From assembly GCA_036365515.1 (NCBI GenBank), contig CM070876.1:130457394-130521393 (forward strand): 64,000 nt of DNA. Reading direction: 5' to 3'. The notes beneath the pieces were generated by a model that saw nothing but the letters and a program-made list of their open reading frames with translations, had not been told where the DNA came from and made no database searches. The translations under genes and the position numbers were made by a program. Shown piece after piece: positions 34,055 to 46,810 of this stretch (position 1 is its first letter; every line of letters starts with the position of its first letter). The DNA comes from Torymus aiolomorphi (taxonomy: Eukaryota > Arthropoda > Insecta > Hymenoptera > Torymidae).

Positions 34055-35177
34055 ATATATCCATGACAATAAAGTGTTCATAAAGTTTCAGATAACATTT
34101 TAAATATTTTTTGGAAAAACTAAAAAAATATTTAGTTGTTTTTATGATAAGTTTAACCATAGTAGTTAAGTTAACTTACTTATTAAAAAGTTGTATAAAT
34201 TAAGAAAATCTGAAAACGCATAGTTTATTTAAGAAATTATACTAATCCGATCGCTGAAGAACCTCATAAATTAAAAATTACATATCTAATGTAACGTGCA
34301 TACAGTAAAGTAAAAAGCTTAAGGCATACAGTGATATAAAATATTATTTACTATCATTAAATAAATTGTTCGCAAAATACTACAATACATTTGAACTATA
34401 CACTATATAACTATATATACTATATAGAACACTATAACTCTCTACAATTGAAAAAATATACCTTAAATAACAAGTCAGAAGAAGTGACAATATCAAAATT
34501 GTTATTTAGCACACACACACTACTTAACAGCACATTTTCATATACACGTGTACATTGTTAGTACACTTATTACAAATGATATATGATAGGCATAATACCG
34601 CTCAAGAAAGACCAAAAGATAAAATCTAGATAAATAACTCTCTAAAAAATTCAAAAGATAGTATATTCAATTTTAAAATAAAAATCATCAATATTATAAC
34701 AAGAAGAGCAAATTTGTTTAATTTTTGAATTTTTTTTAAATATAAAATAAACATAAATCGATTAAGTTTTCATAAAAGACAGAAGGATTAATAAACGCCT
34801 GATTAATGTACGCACGAAAATTTCCTCAAAAATACCGAAATTCAATTATTACCTGGCTTGACAGCTTTCACAATCTCATTTTCATCAAATTCAAAGTGTA
34901 AATCATTGTTTAACCAACTTTCGTTTTTCTGCGCGAATTGCTCATATGTTCTCTGATTTTTTGACAGTTTCTTCAAACGTTTGTTTAAATTATTAAAAAA
35001 AAATTTACTTAGTCGTTCTTTTAAAGCGGCTCTTAAATTATCACTGTCATTTAACTGAAAGTGCAATATTAAATAATTTAATAATGCGCTTTTTGCCTCT
35101 ATGTCACTTAGATCGTCGAAATTTCTTAACACACTAAATAAGTCTAGATATTTCACTGAAAAACTACATATCGCCAT

Positions 35178-36289
35178 AGTGACACTGTACCTTCAAAGAC
35201 TCACTTACGAATGAAAATCTGACTGCATTCGTCCTTTTGTTTTAGAATTTTTTGTTTATGTACAGACAGCGCGACAAATATTCGAAGGGCATGTACGGAA
35301 ATATAAAGAATTGGAATCTAGCGCTATAGTATACTTAACGAGAATAAGTTCTAAGGATAAGCAGGTCGAGTATTTAAAATAAACTTCTCGACTAATGCTT
35401 TTCTTAGTATAGATGGTTATATTTGTAAATGGGTTTATGTCTAAAATAATGTTAAGTCTTGCATTATATAAACGTAATAATACTAGTATTATATTAATGT
35501 ACGTTATTGTCACTTTTGTATTTAATTTTCATACTTTGAGGTATTTAAAAAATAAAATTAGAATTACAACCATACATTTTTCCTTGAAAAATTATAAATA
35601 GTAATATCGCGAATACTTTTTATACTTACACAATTTAATTATATGAGATAGTTAAAATACGAGATAGTTTGAAATTCGAATTACTTTTACCAAGTCATTG
35701 ATGTGTCTATTTTCTGAGAAGAAACTTTAAAAATATGATGAGCAGTAATCAATTTGATTGGTCAATACGCATTTTTTGTTTAATTTACGTCAAACTTCTA
35801 TATAGAATTCCAAAATCATTTATAGAATGCATGATAATGTAAAAAAAAAAAAATTTATTTCCTTCATACTTAGTATTATCATAGAATTTAATAATTAAAT
35901 GAAGTTTTTATAAATTTATAGGGGTAGGATTGATTCATTTTTAGAGTTTATGAGTTTCCTTGTACTATTTTTTTAATATTGACCGAATTAAGTAACATCC
36001 CAGCTAATTTGGCCAAAACGCACATTTTACTCTCTTGCATGCTACAAATCCAATATCACATTTGGGGTATTTATAATTTTTTTTCTTGGTAGTATATTTA
36101 ATATACTTCAAAGCCTTTTAAACAATTTTTTTCCATCACATTTACATAAGGAGAAAGAAAATATTACGCTCAAGCTGGCCGAATCACCCCAAGTTACCTT
36201 ACATATAAAACCGGGAAAGTTGCAATAAATTTACAAAACAATAAGTGAAACAATAATTTGAAAAGCTATATATCAGACCTATATTGCAT
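35178..36289. other. Upstream region of the Transib-like gene, no other gene seen
   Basis: About 1.1 kb of AT-rich sequence between the transposase ATG (35177) and the right inverted repeat. It should hold the promoter on the minus strand. No conserved TATA/initiator pair was recognised; frames here are short and motif-free. Confidence 0.5.
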
Positions 36290-36783
36290 TATATATACGT
36301 TGCATAATTTTCTGAACTCATGCATGTACAATATACAATTTACATATAACCATATATATTCATATATGCTAATATATGTCAATATACAGTTATATACATC
36401 CATATATGATCAGACATTACCTGACCATGTATACTTATATACATATATATGAGCACATATTACCATAAATAATTGCGCGACTGTCAACTAAAAAATTTAC
36501 ATATATTGTTATATCTCATCATATATGCATATATGTCAATGTATAGCCATAGACTGCTATATATGATGATACATATTTATAAAAGGTCAAATTCAATATA
36601 TCCGTGTTACATTGACCTGCTATCAGCGTGTATTATCATAATTACATATGTATAACTATATATGGTTATAAGATCAGATGTTATTGAGTTGATTATATAT
36701 ATATATATATATAAGCAAAATATAGCTTAAGATGTTATAGTTTTCGTGATTCTTAAATGTGAGGATAAGTTCAGTCTTCTTGT
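36290..36783 (-). repeat. Right inverted repeat of the Transib-like element
   Basis: Reverse complement of the left copy, ending at AAGTTCAGTCTTC near 36783. The left copy continues outward for about 185 bp to the CACAGTG site; here the sequence changes abruptly to TTGTTAAGGGGGTCCG, so the outer part was deleted or displaced. Confidence 0.85.
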
Positions 36784-37009
36784 TAAGGGGGTCCGAAAGT
36801 CAATTAAAAATTCAAATTTCGCACCACAATATAGCAGACGAAAAAATAAGTAATTTGCCTATAACAAATAGAATAAACAATATTACGAAAAACCAGGACT
36901 GCATTGCCCTCCATTACATTATTATCTATCATTTTACAAAGTTTGAAGTTTCTATATAAATATTTCGCTGAATGGCATTCGAATTACTTGATTTTGAGAC
37001 ATTATTCAA

Positions 37010-39190
37010 ATGCTATTCTCATATATCACACATCTCGTCTTATTTGAAACCATCATCTTTTGGAAAATTATTACATATTTACACCTTATCAACTCAACTA
37101 CGATGTCTCAATATTACTCAACGGAGAGAATCAAATGTGCAGACTTTCTACCCAAGCACAAAAAAATCTGTTACAAATCTAGTTCCGTACGTTTCAAACA
37201 ACTTGAGGATCTTGCTCACCCATTGAAGCACTTCTATCCTAATTTACCTTTGACACCATCTACATATCTGTGTCAACATTGTTACAATCGTGCTTTAAAA
37301 TTCGCGAGTAGCACCGACAATGAATTTATAACGGATAATGAAGTTACCGATAACGTAGTTGATAGAGATGAAGATTTTTTTCCAAGTACTTCAGAACGCA
37401 TCAAAGAATTTAATAATGAAATAAGTACATCTTTCTTAGGTTCTGTATCGCCTCTTAAGAGAAAAAATCTTATACGTGAAAAATCACTTGAAAATTACGT
37501 AAAAAAGTAGAAAAAAAATATTTTTCAACATTGTCTAATACCCTTGATGTGAAGTTGAACAATGTTTATGACGTTTCTATAACAGCAAACGAATCAACTG
37601 TATGCCATTGTACAGAATGGATACAAAATCTTGGTTTAGCCTTGCAAAAGTGTTCTACGGTATCAGAAAAAATAAAAATTCTGACTTTTCTACCCTCATC
37701 CTTAACGAAAAATTAAATTTCATCCTTATTTCCAGACATAACAATGTACATGATAGAAAGAGCGAAAAATCTTGCACAAGAAAAGGGAGTTTATTCCGAA
37801 CCAGAAGCATACACCATCCAATTGATGAAAGGACCGAAAAAATTGTTATGGAATATTATATAAATGACGATTTTAATTGTTCAAGACAGAGTCCCAATAA
37901 GAGTGACGTTATTATCGTTAAAATAAATGATAAGAAAGAGAAGAAAGTTAAACGTTTTCTTACTCGAAGTCTGAAAGCAACGTATAAAGCATTTAAAAAT
38001 AATTATCCCGAATTGAGAATTGGTAAATCGAAGTTTTATAGTATGCGACCAAAATATGTCTTACTTTTCCCCATCAAAGAAGGTTGTCTCTGTATTTATT
38101 GCGCAAATTATGATTTATTTCTTACGAGCTTAATTAATTTCAGAGGGAGTAACGTTATCGAGTTGGATGAAATTCAGTTACAAATAATAAACGCAACAAT
38201 GTGTTCTGAGCCATCTGATTTATGCTATTTACAAGAATGTAAAATTTGTCCAGGCAGTAACGGAATTACTATTCATGTTTTAAAACTACAAGATATAGAA
38301 GGCACAGAAGAAATTACATATGCTTTATGGGATAATGGAAACTTGATTAAAAAAACACTGTCAATTTCTGCTTTTAAAGATGAACTTTCGGTTTGGACCA
38401 TGAAGGTTAGTACTCACATGTATGTAAAAAATATACAACGCAAAGCTATAAAAGCAGAAAGAGAAAATGCTAAAAAAGATCCACATCATTTAGTTCTTCA
38501 AATAGACTTCGCTGAAAACTGGGCTGTGATTCATAATAAAGCTGTTCAAGGAAATCATTGGGTTAATGAACAAATTTCTATTTTCACAGCAGTGTCTTAT
38601 CAAGGGGATTAGACACAAAGTTTCGCAGTCATAAGTGATGACCGAAAACATGATTCAGCGTATGCTTTGCTAGCAGTACAAAAAATTATAAAATTCTTGA
38701 AAGGAAATTGTTGTGATTCAATTAAAAAAATTACCATCGTATCCGACGGTGCCGCTAGTCACTTTAAAAATCGCTTTCAATTAGATGAATTAAAACGAGC
38801 ACCGTATGATATAAAATGGTTGTTCTCTGCTACTGGGCACGGCAAAGGAGCTGGAGGTGGTGTGTGTGGACTTATAAAGCATTATGCTACCTCGCATAAT
38901 CTTCGAGAGCCCCTTGAAGAAGCTGTTCAAAACGCAAATGATTTTGCAATACATGTTCAAAAATATACTGATGCTATTAAAATAATACATTTACGAGATG
39001 TTGAAATAGAACAATTCCAAAGTATCCTGGAATTCAAAAAACTCATATATGGGTTAAAAAAACATGTGATGATAAAATACATTCTTTGACAGCAAAAACC
39101 GCTGATCGTCCGCTTACTGAATTAAGAACAATGAAGCAGAAAAACAAAGGTAGTAAAATAGGTATAAAAATAAAAAAAAGGTATAAAAAT
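37010..39190 (+). pseudogene. Transposase-like gene of an unclassified eukaryotic family, broken
   Basis: A protein of roughly 650-700 residues can be followed over three frames: 37010-37510 (CADFLPKHKKICYKSS, then CQHCYNRA, a Cys/His cluster), a switch near 37490 to 37513-37716, and a switch at about 37720-37800 to the frame of 37602-38612, where an in-frame TAG at 38610 is followed by open frame to 39089. The conserved-looking core reads KRFLTRSLKATYKAF, CICYCANYDLF-type Cys pairs, ICPGSNGIT, LQIDFAENWAV, IVSDGAASHFKNRFQ and FSATGHGKGAGGGVCG. The spaced acidic residues in IDFAENW and SDGAASHFKN suggest a DDE-type nuclease. I recall similar uncharacterised proteins scattered in invertebrate genomes but cannot name the superfamily. 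No terminal repeats were found for it. Confidence 0.6.
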
Positions 39191-40861
39191 AAAAAAAAGG
39201 TATAAAAATAAAAAATCTAAAAGACAAAAATAAAAAATAAATACATACTTATGTGCACCTGTATATTACATACGCACAAAGATAAATACCTTTTGTTGAC
39301 TCTAATATCATTGACTATATATAAGCGTTAAGCGTGAAAAATTTGTTTCTGTGTTATTTCATTAGTGATCGATCGCTATCCCAGTGCAAATGTTCTGAAT
39401 CTCACAAATACATTTAGATAGGTATTTAGGTCCTCTATCACGATATACGAAAATTGTGCAAAAAAAACTTGGGGTTTTCGAGAAAAATGCATTTTTCTAA
39501 AAAGTGCATTTTTCAGTAAAAAGTGCATAACTCGTGCATTTTTTATTTTTTTTTGAAAATAACATAGAGAACGTGAAAGAGGGCTCAAAACTGAGTAAAA
39601 TTATGTGTTACACGCTTAAAAGCATAAAAAACTGGTGAAACAGTAGCCGTTTGAAAATTACATTGAAAAATTTTTTTTCTAAGTAAGAATTTTCTCGGAA
39701 TTTTTCGGTATCGCTGAACGCATGAAATTTTGATAAAATAAAAAAATAAAAAAATACGTGTCAAATAATTTTTGGAAAAGAACATGAATAGTTTCATTCC
39801 AAAATGATCGGTGACATAGGCATACGCGGACCACCTGATTTGAGATGGATTCGGCCATAAATGCTCTCCACAAATAATGCATAAGAATAAAAAAGTTCCT
39901 CTGGAAGTATTCCACGTAAGCAGGGTAAACTTATAAATAATAACCACGTCTTCCATTCTGTTGCTTTATATTTATTAGAGAAGTCTATCGTGCGGAGAGA
40001 TCGTCGTATATCACGACAAAGTTTGATATTCTGCATTCTAGTTTTAATTAATTCACGATCATGTTTATTTAAATAATTAGTATTCCATTTATTCCATAGT
40101 TGCTTCGTTATACCGAGTAAAGTGCCATGCATATAATCGGGAGGGAGGCCCCAAATTATATCAAAATATTCTAATGTTAGTAATATCGAGTCACCTTTTA
40201 CACCGTTAACTCATTTTTTGTATTTTTCTATTTCTTCTAAATCTTTTAAATGGCTCTCATGTGTTCTTATCATTGGATCCTCTTCACGAAGTGGGTATCG
40301 CATTGAACCGCTGTTATATTTACCATTGTGATAACATCAGCTACATCCAAAAGCTCCGTTAAATGGTAAACGATTTTGAAGTATAGGTCTTGCAACGCTG
40401 TCCACACAAGCAAATACAGGAACTATTTTCAAGTTGATAGATTTACCGGTTTCATAGTCTATCAAATCTATACCAGTTGATGACAATTCTTCGCATTCTT
40501 TAACAAATACTGATAAAAAAAAGGTTTAAAAACTCAGGTTTAGGCTCTTTTTTCGTTTGCCATAAACCTGCTAGAATAATAAATTTAAAACGAATATTAG
40601 GAAGCAGCTCATTAATATATAATTGCAATGGCCACAAACTTTTTTTAGAGGTATTAAAAAGTTGCGCACCATCAGTGTTAAAATTGAAAGTTAAAACTTC
40701 CGGTAAAACAATTTGTAATTTTTTGTAAATTTTACCATCATGTATATCTGACGTGATTTCATTATTTTCATTATTAGAAACCTTGTTTTTAGTAAAATTT
40801 TTTAACGATTCTTGAATATCTCGGCGATTGAGTCATAATTGCAACTGATACTTTACATTTA

Positions 40862-40911
40862 GAGATATATCTTCATATACTTCATATACATTTAGAGATA
40901 TATCTTCAAAT
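40862..40911. repeat. Tandem duplication next to palindrome
   Basis: A ~24-bp word containing TTTAGAGATATATCTTCA is repeated here in tandem inside the CACTA-like pseudogene, adding an out-of-place repeat to the encoded segment just beside the palindrome at 40911-40956. Confidence 0.7.
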
Positions 40912-40956
40912 ACCAATAACAGAAATTATTTTATAAAATAATTTCTGTTATTGGTA
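40911..40956. repeat. Perfect 46-bp palindrome
   Basis: Two 23-bp arms meet with no spacer (left arm starts TACCAATAACAG, right arm ends CTGTTATTGGTA). It lies in the CACTA-like pseudogene exactly where its open frame ends (stop at 40926). Confidence 0.97.
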
Positions 40957-41600
40957 TCGATTGTAATATATTTTTCACACTCTGTACACTGTATTTTGGC
41001 AGATACAGATTTATTTGATTGAGCTGTGAGTATAGGAACGTTACACGTCTCACAATAATAATTTTTAAGAATCTCTTGTGGAAGTGGAGAAGTAGGTTTT
41101 GATAATAAATATGGCGTGAAATGCCAGCTTTGAAACTCGGGTCCAGCAAGAACCCTTGCGAATTCTAACAATGTGACCTGCATTTCTCGAGTGTTCTTGA
41201 TAATGATAGCATCCAACATTGACAAAACATTGCAAACTTTCAAATTTGAAGCCGGGGACATTATTCGTTTATCTCTATTTAAGTTCTTATTTGTAGCTGA
41301 ATTACATTCAGTATTCAAATCTTTTGATAAATAATCTTCATCATCTGATTCAGTATCGCTGTCGTATATATAATTTTTAGATACTTCTTCAAAAATTTCA
41401 TTACATTGTATCTAGTTTCTGCGCCACTGTCATCATTCGCTATTTGTTGGCAAGACTCTTCACATGCTTCAAATTCGTTATTACAATCCAAAATATTGTT
41501 ACTTTCTACATCAAAATTTAAATCGTTTTTTGATACAGATGAACTTTGTGTGCTATTAACAAATTCTCCTACTAAAAATAGAAGTATAATTTGAGCTATA

Positions 41601-43422
41601 TATTGTTCTTAAAAATGTGCATATTTTGTTTCCTTATGGAGGAAACTTTGCGATAGCAAAAAAGTGATCAAATTTATTAGAATAGTTAAATTGATCTTTC
41701 TAAATAAAAAAATACTATTTTTAGAACATCCGTGCGTATATAAATGTGTAAATGTGTGTCGCACATGTTTGTGTTTGTATAACTTTTAATCTATTATGCA
41801 TTATTTCTTTATTTTGGTTGGTTGATTTAAACATTTTTTTTTAAATAAATAGATATCACAATAAAAATTTTGTTGGTATCTTTTATGGAATTTACAAGTG
41901 TTAATTTTAATTATTTAGTTGGAAAATAAATTAAAAATGATGTTTCTAACTTTCAAATTTTATAAGGAGTTGGGCATGAAGATTGATTCATAAATTTCAG
42001 TAATATTAAAGGTTTTCTTAGCATTTTTTTGAAATTTTAATTAGCAATATTTACATAAAAATATAACAAAATTCTAATATAAGTTTCAAGATATTTCATG
42101 TGACAAATTTTGCAAATTCCTACATATTATAAATCGATACTTCAGTTAATAGTTTTTGTTTAGTGTTTAACACCTTAATATACATTTTTATTGCATTTTT
42201 AAAACCCAATAAAAATAGATAATAAATCAAGTCAAGTTTTTCATTATTATAAAATCGTTTTCTGCGTAACTACGTTAATGTACGTTGAATTTATTACTTA
42301 CATTTCATTGCATTTGTATGAGCTAATAAAACTTTTTGCCATCGTCGATGAGTCCATCTACTAACTTGTCGTCGATTGTAATTTTTAGATAATTATAATT
42401 TATACATTTTTTAGCTTTATGAGCCATTTTTGATGTAATGTCGTTAACTATAATAATACGTACAATATTCCATGTTATTATGAATATTACTTCAGACAAT
42501 TCTTTTTTTTTACTGTTATAAGATTTATTACAAAAATATATTTACAAAAATACTAACAATTCTTAGTTTATGAATATCGAACGAATTATATTTATGTATG
42601 ATATAATAATAATGTAACATATATTTAATTCTTTTATATATTGAAATGATTAATTGTTAGCATTTTTATAAGTATATTTGTGTAATATGTTTTATGATAT
42701 CACGTATTTTATAGTAAATATTCGTTAAGCAGTCTTTTATTTTTTTAGGGGCCTAAACCCTAGCAGAAACTGAATCTATTGTTACTAAACTGTTTACTAA
42801 ACTGTTATAGCAAGGAGTGAAAGAGATAAAATCATGCGAGAACACTACCGTTTTCATTTTCATCTCCTGGAATAATAATACAGAGAAATTCAATACCAAT
42901 GATTCGTGTTTATATCTTGATTATCTGTTTTTCATATTTGTTTTTAAAGACATGTTTGTATGACATATATAATTTAATAAAATATTTTAAGTTTTATGTT
43001 ATAGGTATAATATAAAACTTATATAAATAGGAAATCTGACCGAAAAAATGGTTTTATCATTATCTAGGAATCAACTATTTTAATTAGCTATTTATGAAAC
43101 TCATAGCCATTTTTAATAGAAAAATTTCTACCAGTGAATAAATACGAGAATGTCAGAAAGTATGTCATTTTTATTGCTTTCGACATCCACCTAGAGAGAA
43201 ACCATGCGTATTATCGAAAAATATTATAAAACCGCAACGAAAAATTTGTCCAAACAATATTCGTAAATAATGCAAACTTTTATGTGCTTGTGAATTCATC
43301 GACTTATATAGTTCTGGGGGAATGTAAGAAGATAGATTTTCTAAAAAAGCGAGCACAATGCCCATAAATAAGCTGATGTAGGAGACACGAGTATTTCATA
43401 GATATCGTTGTTACTATTCAAA
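41601..43422. other. AT-rich stretch, nothing recognised
   Basis: About 1.8 kb with only short frames. A 64-codon minus-strand frame at 43171-43365 has some Cys/aromatic residues but no motif I can name. No clear inverted or tandem repeats. Confidence 0.5.
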
Positions 43423-43800
43423 TCAAGGAGCGCGGGAGCGCTCCGAAGGCAAGTATAGAAGAAGCCTAAAAGGAGTGACCCGTGCTACATATACATTGAA
43501 ATGGATGTACGAGAAATTCAATCCGCTTATATACCTATGCGTTAGTTTTAACTATATAACGTATCCCTCTTAATCGAAAGCTATTTCATTGCTCTACTCA
43601 AATCAAAAGATTTTATTTAAAAAGATTATCTCGTTCAAAAGATATAGACAACTGAATATTTTTATGTTCGTTTTCCTTTCCGAACTTTTCTTCTTGTTAT
43701 TCCGATATCCGGTTTGCAACTCTTACGACACTTCCGCTTGTCGTCTATCTTACGCTTGTATATCTATATATATCTGGTCGACCTAACCTTACGCATAACA
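43423..43800 (+). repeat. Dispersed repeat copy 1, hairpin at start
   Basis: Similar over most of its length to 63355-63920. Opens with the hairpin GGAGCGC-GGGA-GCGCTCC (43427-43444), then GAAGGCAAGTATAGAAG, a shared body (GAAATGGATGTACGAGAAAT, TAGTTTTAACTATATAAC, TTCATTGCTCTACTCAAATC) and ends near ATATATATCTGG followed by CCTAACCTTA. No ORF. Origin unknown; a SINE, MITE or small RNA-derived repeat are options. Confidence 0.75.
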
Positions 43801-44058
43801 TATTAGTTGATAATAATAAAAAGTATATTTCAAAAAGATCTGAAAAAGTCAACTAATGGTGAGAAGAATTTATCTATCTACACGTGTGTATCAATCAAAA
43901 TGGGAAAAATAACTTGTATTTATTAGATAAGTACTTATAATTCAATGGCTAAATGTTAAATTGCTAAACTCATATTTAAAAAATTGATACTTTGATTTTT
44001 TATTTTTACAGAGATCTATTATACAATATCTTTTTCAAGTCATTTGGAGATATATATT

Positions 44059-44888
44059 GGTAACTTCACGTCAACTGTGACAGGTCGAAATTTTAAAATG
44101 GCTAAAAATGGAGTTTTCTAGTTCTAAATTAGCCCCAAAATACAACCCTAGTGTTTAAGAGCGAAATATTCAATGGTTAAAAAGTTAGAATCAATTGAAA
44201 ATTTGAAAATTTTGATTTTTTTCAAAAAACAGCAATTTTCATGATTTTTTTACTAAAAATCTTGAAACTTTTTGTATAGCACATTAAATGGGAAAAAGTT
44301 TACAAATTGTAAGTAGAATTGCTCAGAATTTTTCCAGATTGATGCCAATTATATTGTTAATTTATACGTAAGAAAATACCATACAAAATATGCTTAAGGC
44401 GGCTGTGACATGATTAATATCCCTCGACAGAGGCTAAAAATTTGATGCAAAATGTTACTTTTAAAACGAGACCTTGATCAAAGTGGAATGCAAACTCAGA
44501 AATGAGTAACAAACAATTGAAACTGTATATATATACATATATATACATTTATATACAATTTGACTATTGTATTTCTTACGTATAAATTAACAATATAATT
44601 GGCATCAATCTGGTAAAATTCTGAGCAATTTTACTTACAATTTGTAAACTTTTTCCCATTTAATATGCTATACAAAAAGTTTCAAGATTTTTAGTAAAAA
44701 AATCATGAAAATTGCTGTTTTTTGAAAAAAATCAAAATTTTCAAATTTTCAATTGATTCTAACTTTTTAACCATTGAATATTTCGCTCTTAAACACTAGG
44801 GTTGTATTTTGTGACTAATTTAAAACTAGAAAACCCCATTTTAAGCCATTTTAAAATTTCGACCTGTCACAGTTGACGTGAAGTTACC
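44059..44888. mobile_element. Foldback MITE, ~318-bp arms
   Basis: Left arm 44059-44376 begins GGTAACTTCACGTCAACTGT; the right arm 44571-44888 is its near-exact reverse complement. About 195 bp of unrelated AT-rich sequence with (TA) words separates them. No coding content, so a non-autonomous inverted-repeat element. Target duplication is not certain: TATAT-type words occur on both sides. Confidence 0.85.
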
Positions 44889-46436
<1,548 letters not shown>

Positions 46437-46615
46437 CTCCAAGTGAAATAGTTTTGGAAGGTAGAAACGGTGCATCAGATAGTTTATTAGCAGATTATTC
46501 TTTGACACCTACTAATACATTAGTTACTCCAAGAACTCCAACTGCTGTGGACAGAGTTTTTCAAGAATCACAAAATGTTATGGCTCTAACTCATATTGAT
46601 AGACTGCTGAAAGGT
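46437..46615 (+). pseudogene. CDC5L-like exon 1 of 2 seen (probably degenerate)
   Basis: CDC5L is a Myb-domain protein of the Prp19 spliceosome complex in the nucleus. Between an acceptor (TTTATAG|GCTCC) and a donor-like AAAG|GTTGAT this segment reads EIVLEGRNGASDSLLADYSL, then TPTNTLVTPRTPTAVDRVFQ and ESQNVMALTHIDRLLKG. That is the conserved middle region of CDC5L, where human has LRTPRTP...DRILQEAQNLMALT. Where conserved CDC5L reads DTPLKGG, this copy has DRLLKG and a stop, suggesting decay, although the stop would be intronic if the donor is used. The Myb domains and following exons were not found nearby. A second CDC5L piece lies on the same strand at 58615. Confidence 0.72.
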
Positions 46616-46810
46616 TGATATCCATATCTCTTTCATACTTTCACGACCTACTGAAGTAGACGCTAATATTTTAAGACCTTCATCAGAAATTTTTTTCCAT
46701 TTCAATTAAATCCCCTACATATTAATATCCATGGACGTGTCGGCATCACGCGAAATTAAATGTAATGCTAAAAATAGATATAGATATACAGAGGTGTTGT
46801 TTCTTGGGGG

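Larger units (their letters stand above)
33493..34180. repeat. Tandem duplication in intron 1 including the exon 2 acceptor
   Basis: The segment from GATGCTGCATACGATAATTT to TTAACTTACT occurs at 33493-33684 and again at 33683-34180. The second copy is longer because of a larger (TA)n and an inserted block at 33754-33965. The duplication repeats the first ~30 nt of exon 2 with its acceptor; on the minus strand the extra copy is followed by the consensus donor GTAAGT, making a potential 31-nt pseudo-exon. Confidence 0.85.
28718..35177 (-). pseudogene. Transib/RAG1-like transposase gene, seven exons, two lesions
   Basis: Exons by GT-AG junctions and continuous reading: 35177-34853, 33521-33175, 32628-32151, 31203-30997, 30581-30407, 29761-29470, 28988-28718; about 697 residues, the usual Transib length. 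All phases agree except a 1-nt (net +1) frameshift near 32345 in exon 3 and a TAG at 33199-33201 in exon 2. Candidate catalytic acids: D in KYGFDGTNSN (exon 3, like D600 of RAG1), D in NDGNTARKFF (exon 5, like D708), E in MLSEEPQEGSHK (exon 6, like E962). Zinc ligands match RAG1: CFLC (exon 4) and H-x4-H in MHVILIHGW (exon 6). The block SSIRFCRPLKILF with the following acidic helix also matches the RAG1/Transib pattern. The last exon ends in a long Glu/Asp-rich tail. This is a transposon gene, not RAG1 itself; alternative splice choices at exon 4 (GAGA|GTAGGT) were settled by phase. Confidence 0.82.
27427..36783 (-). mobile_element. Transib-like (RAG1-related) transposon with long inverted ends
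   Basis: A seven-exon Transib/RAG1-like transposase gene lies between inverted repeats (27612-28390 and 36290-36783). Beyond the left repeat, 27427-27433 is CACAGTG, preceded by CGGCG: the heptamer equals the RAG signal heptamer and fits the CACWRTG-type start of Transib ends, and the pentamer fits the GC-rich CGNCG-type 5-bp target reported for Transib. The matching last ~185 bp of the right end is not found, so the right end appears lost. Secondary insertions occur at 28036-28257 and 33754-33965, and a Helitron end lies at 33129-33156. Confidence 0.75.
39590..41600 (-). pseudogene. CACTA/EnSpm-like transposase-domain gene, broken
   Basis: Read on the minus strand: an acidic N-terminal region (about 41590-41330, frameshift near 41400), a frame from 41318 to 40926 with two Cys pairs (YYCETCNVPI and IQCTECEKYI), then after a palindrome-associated break the segment NRRDIQESLKNFTKN and the core TFNFNTDGAQLFNTS, LWPLQLYINELLPN and LAGLWQTKKEPKP (about 40840-40530), then more stops, and YMHGTLLGITKQLWNKW, IKLCRDIRRSLRTI, WLLFISLPCLRGILPEEL (about 40140-39880). 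The NTDG segment and the HGxxLG plus LPCLxGILP region are the pattern of CACTA-like transposases with a following DUF4218-type domain. It converges with the gene at 37010-39190; both may belong to one composite element, but no ends were found. Confidence 0.6.

Noticed and set aside
36784..41600. Search for the missing Transib right end (complement of 27427-27612)
   Set aside because: No matching sequence or CACTGTG with CGGCG was seen downstream in the window.
43171..43365. 64-codon minus-strand ORF considered as a tail of the CACTA-like gene
   Set aside because: No recognisable similarity and too far upstream for a gene read in the other direction.
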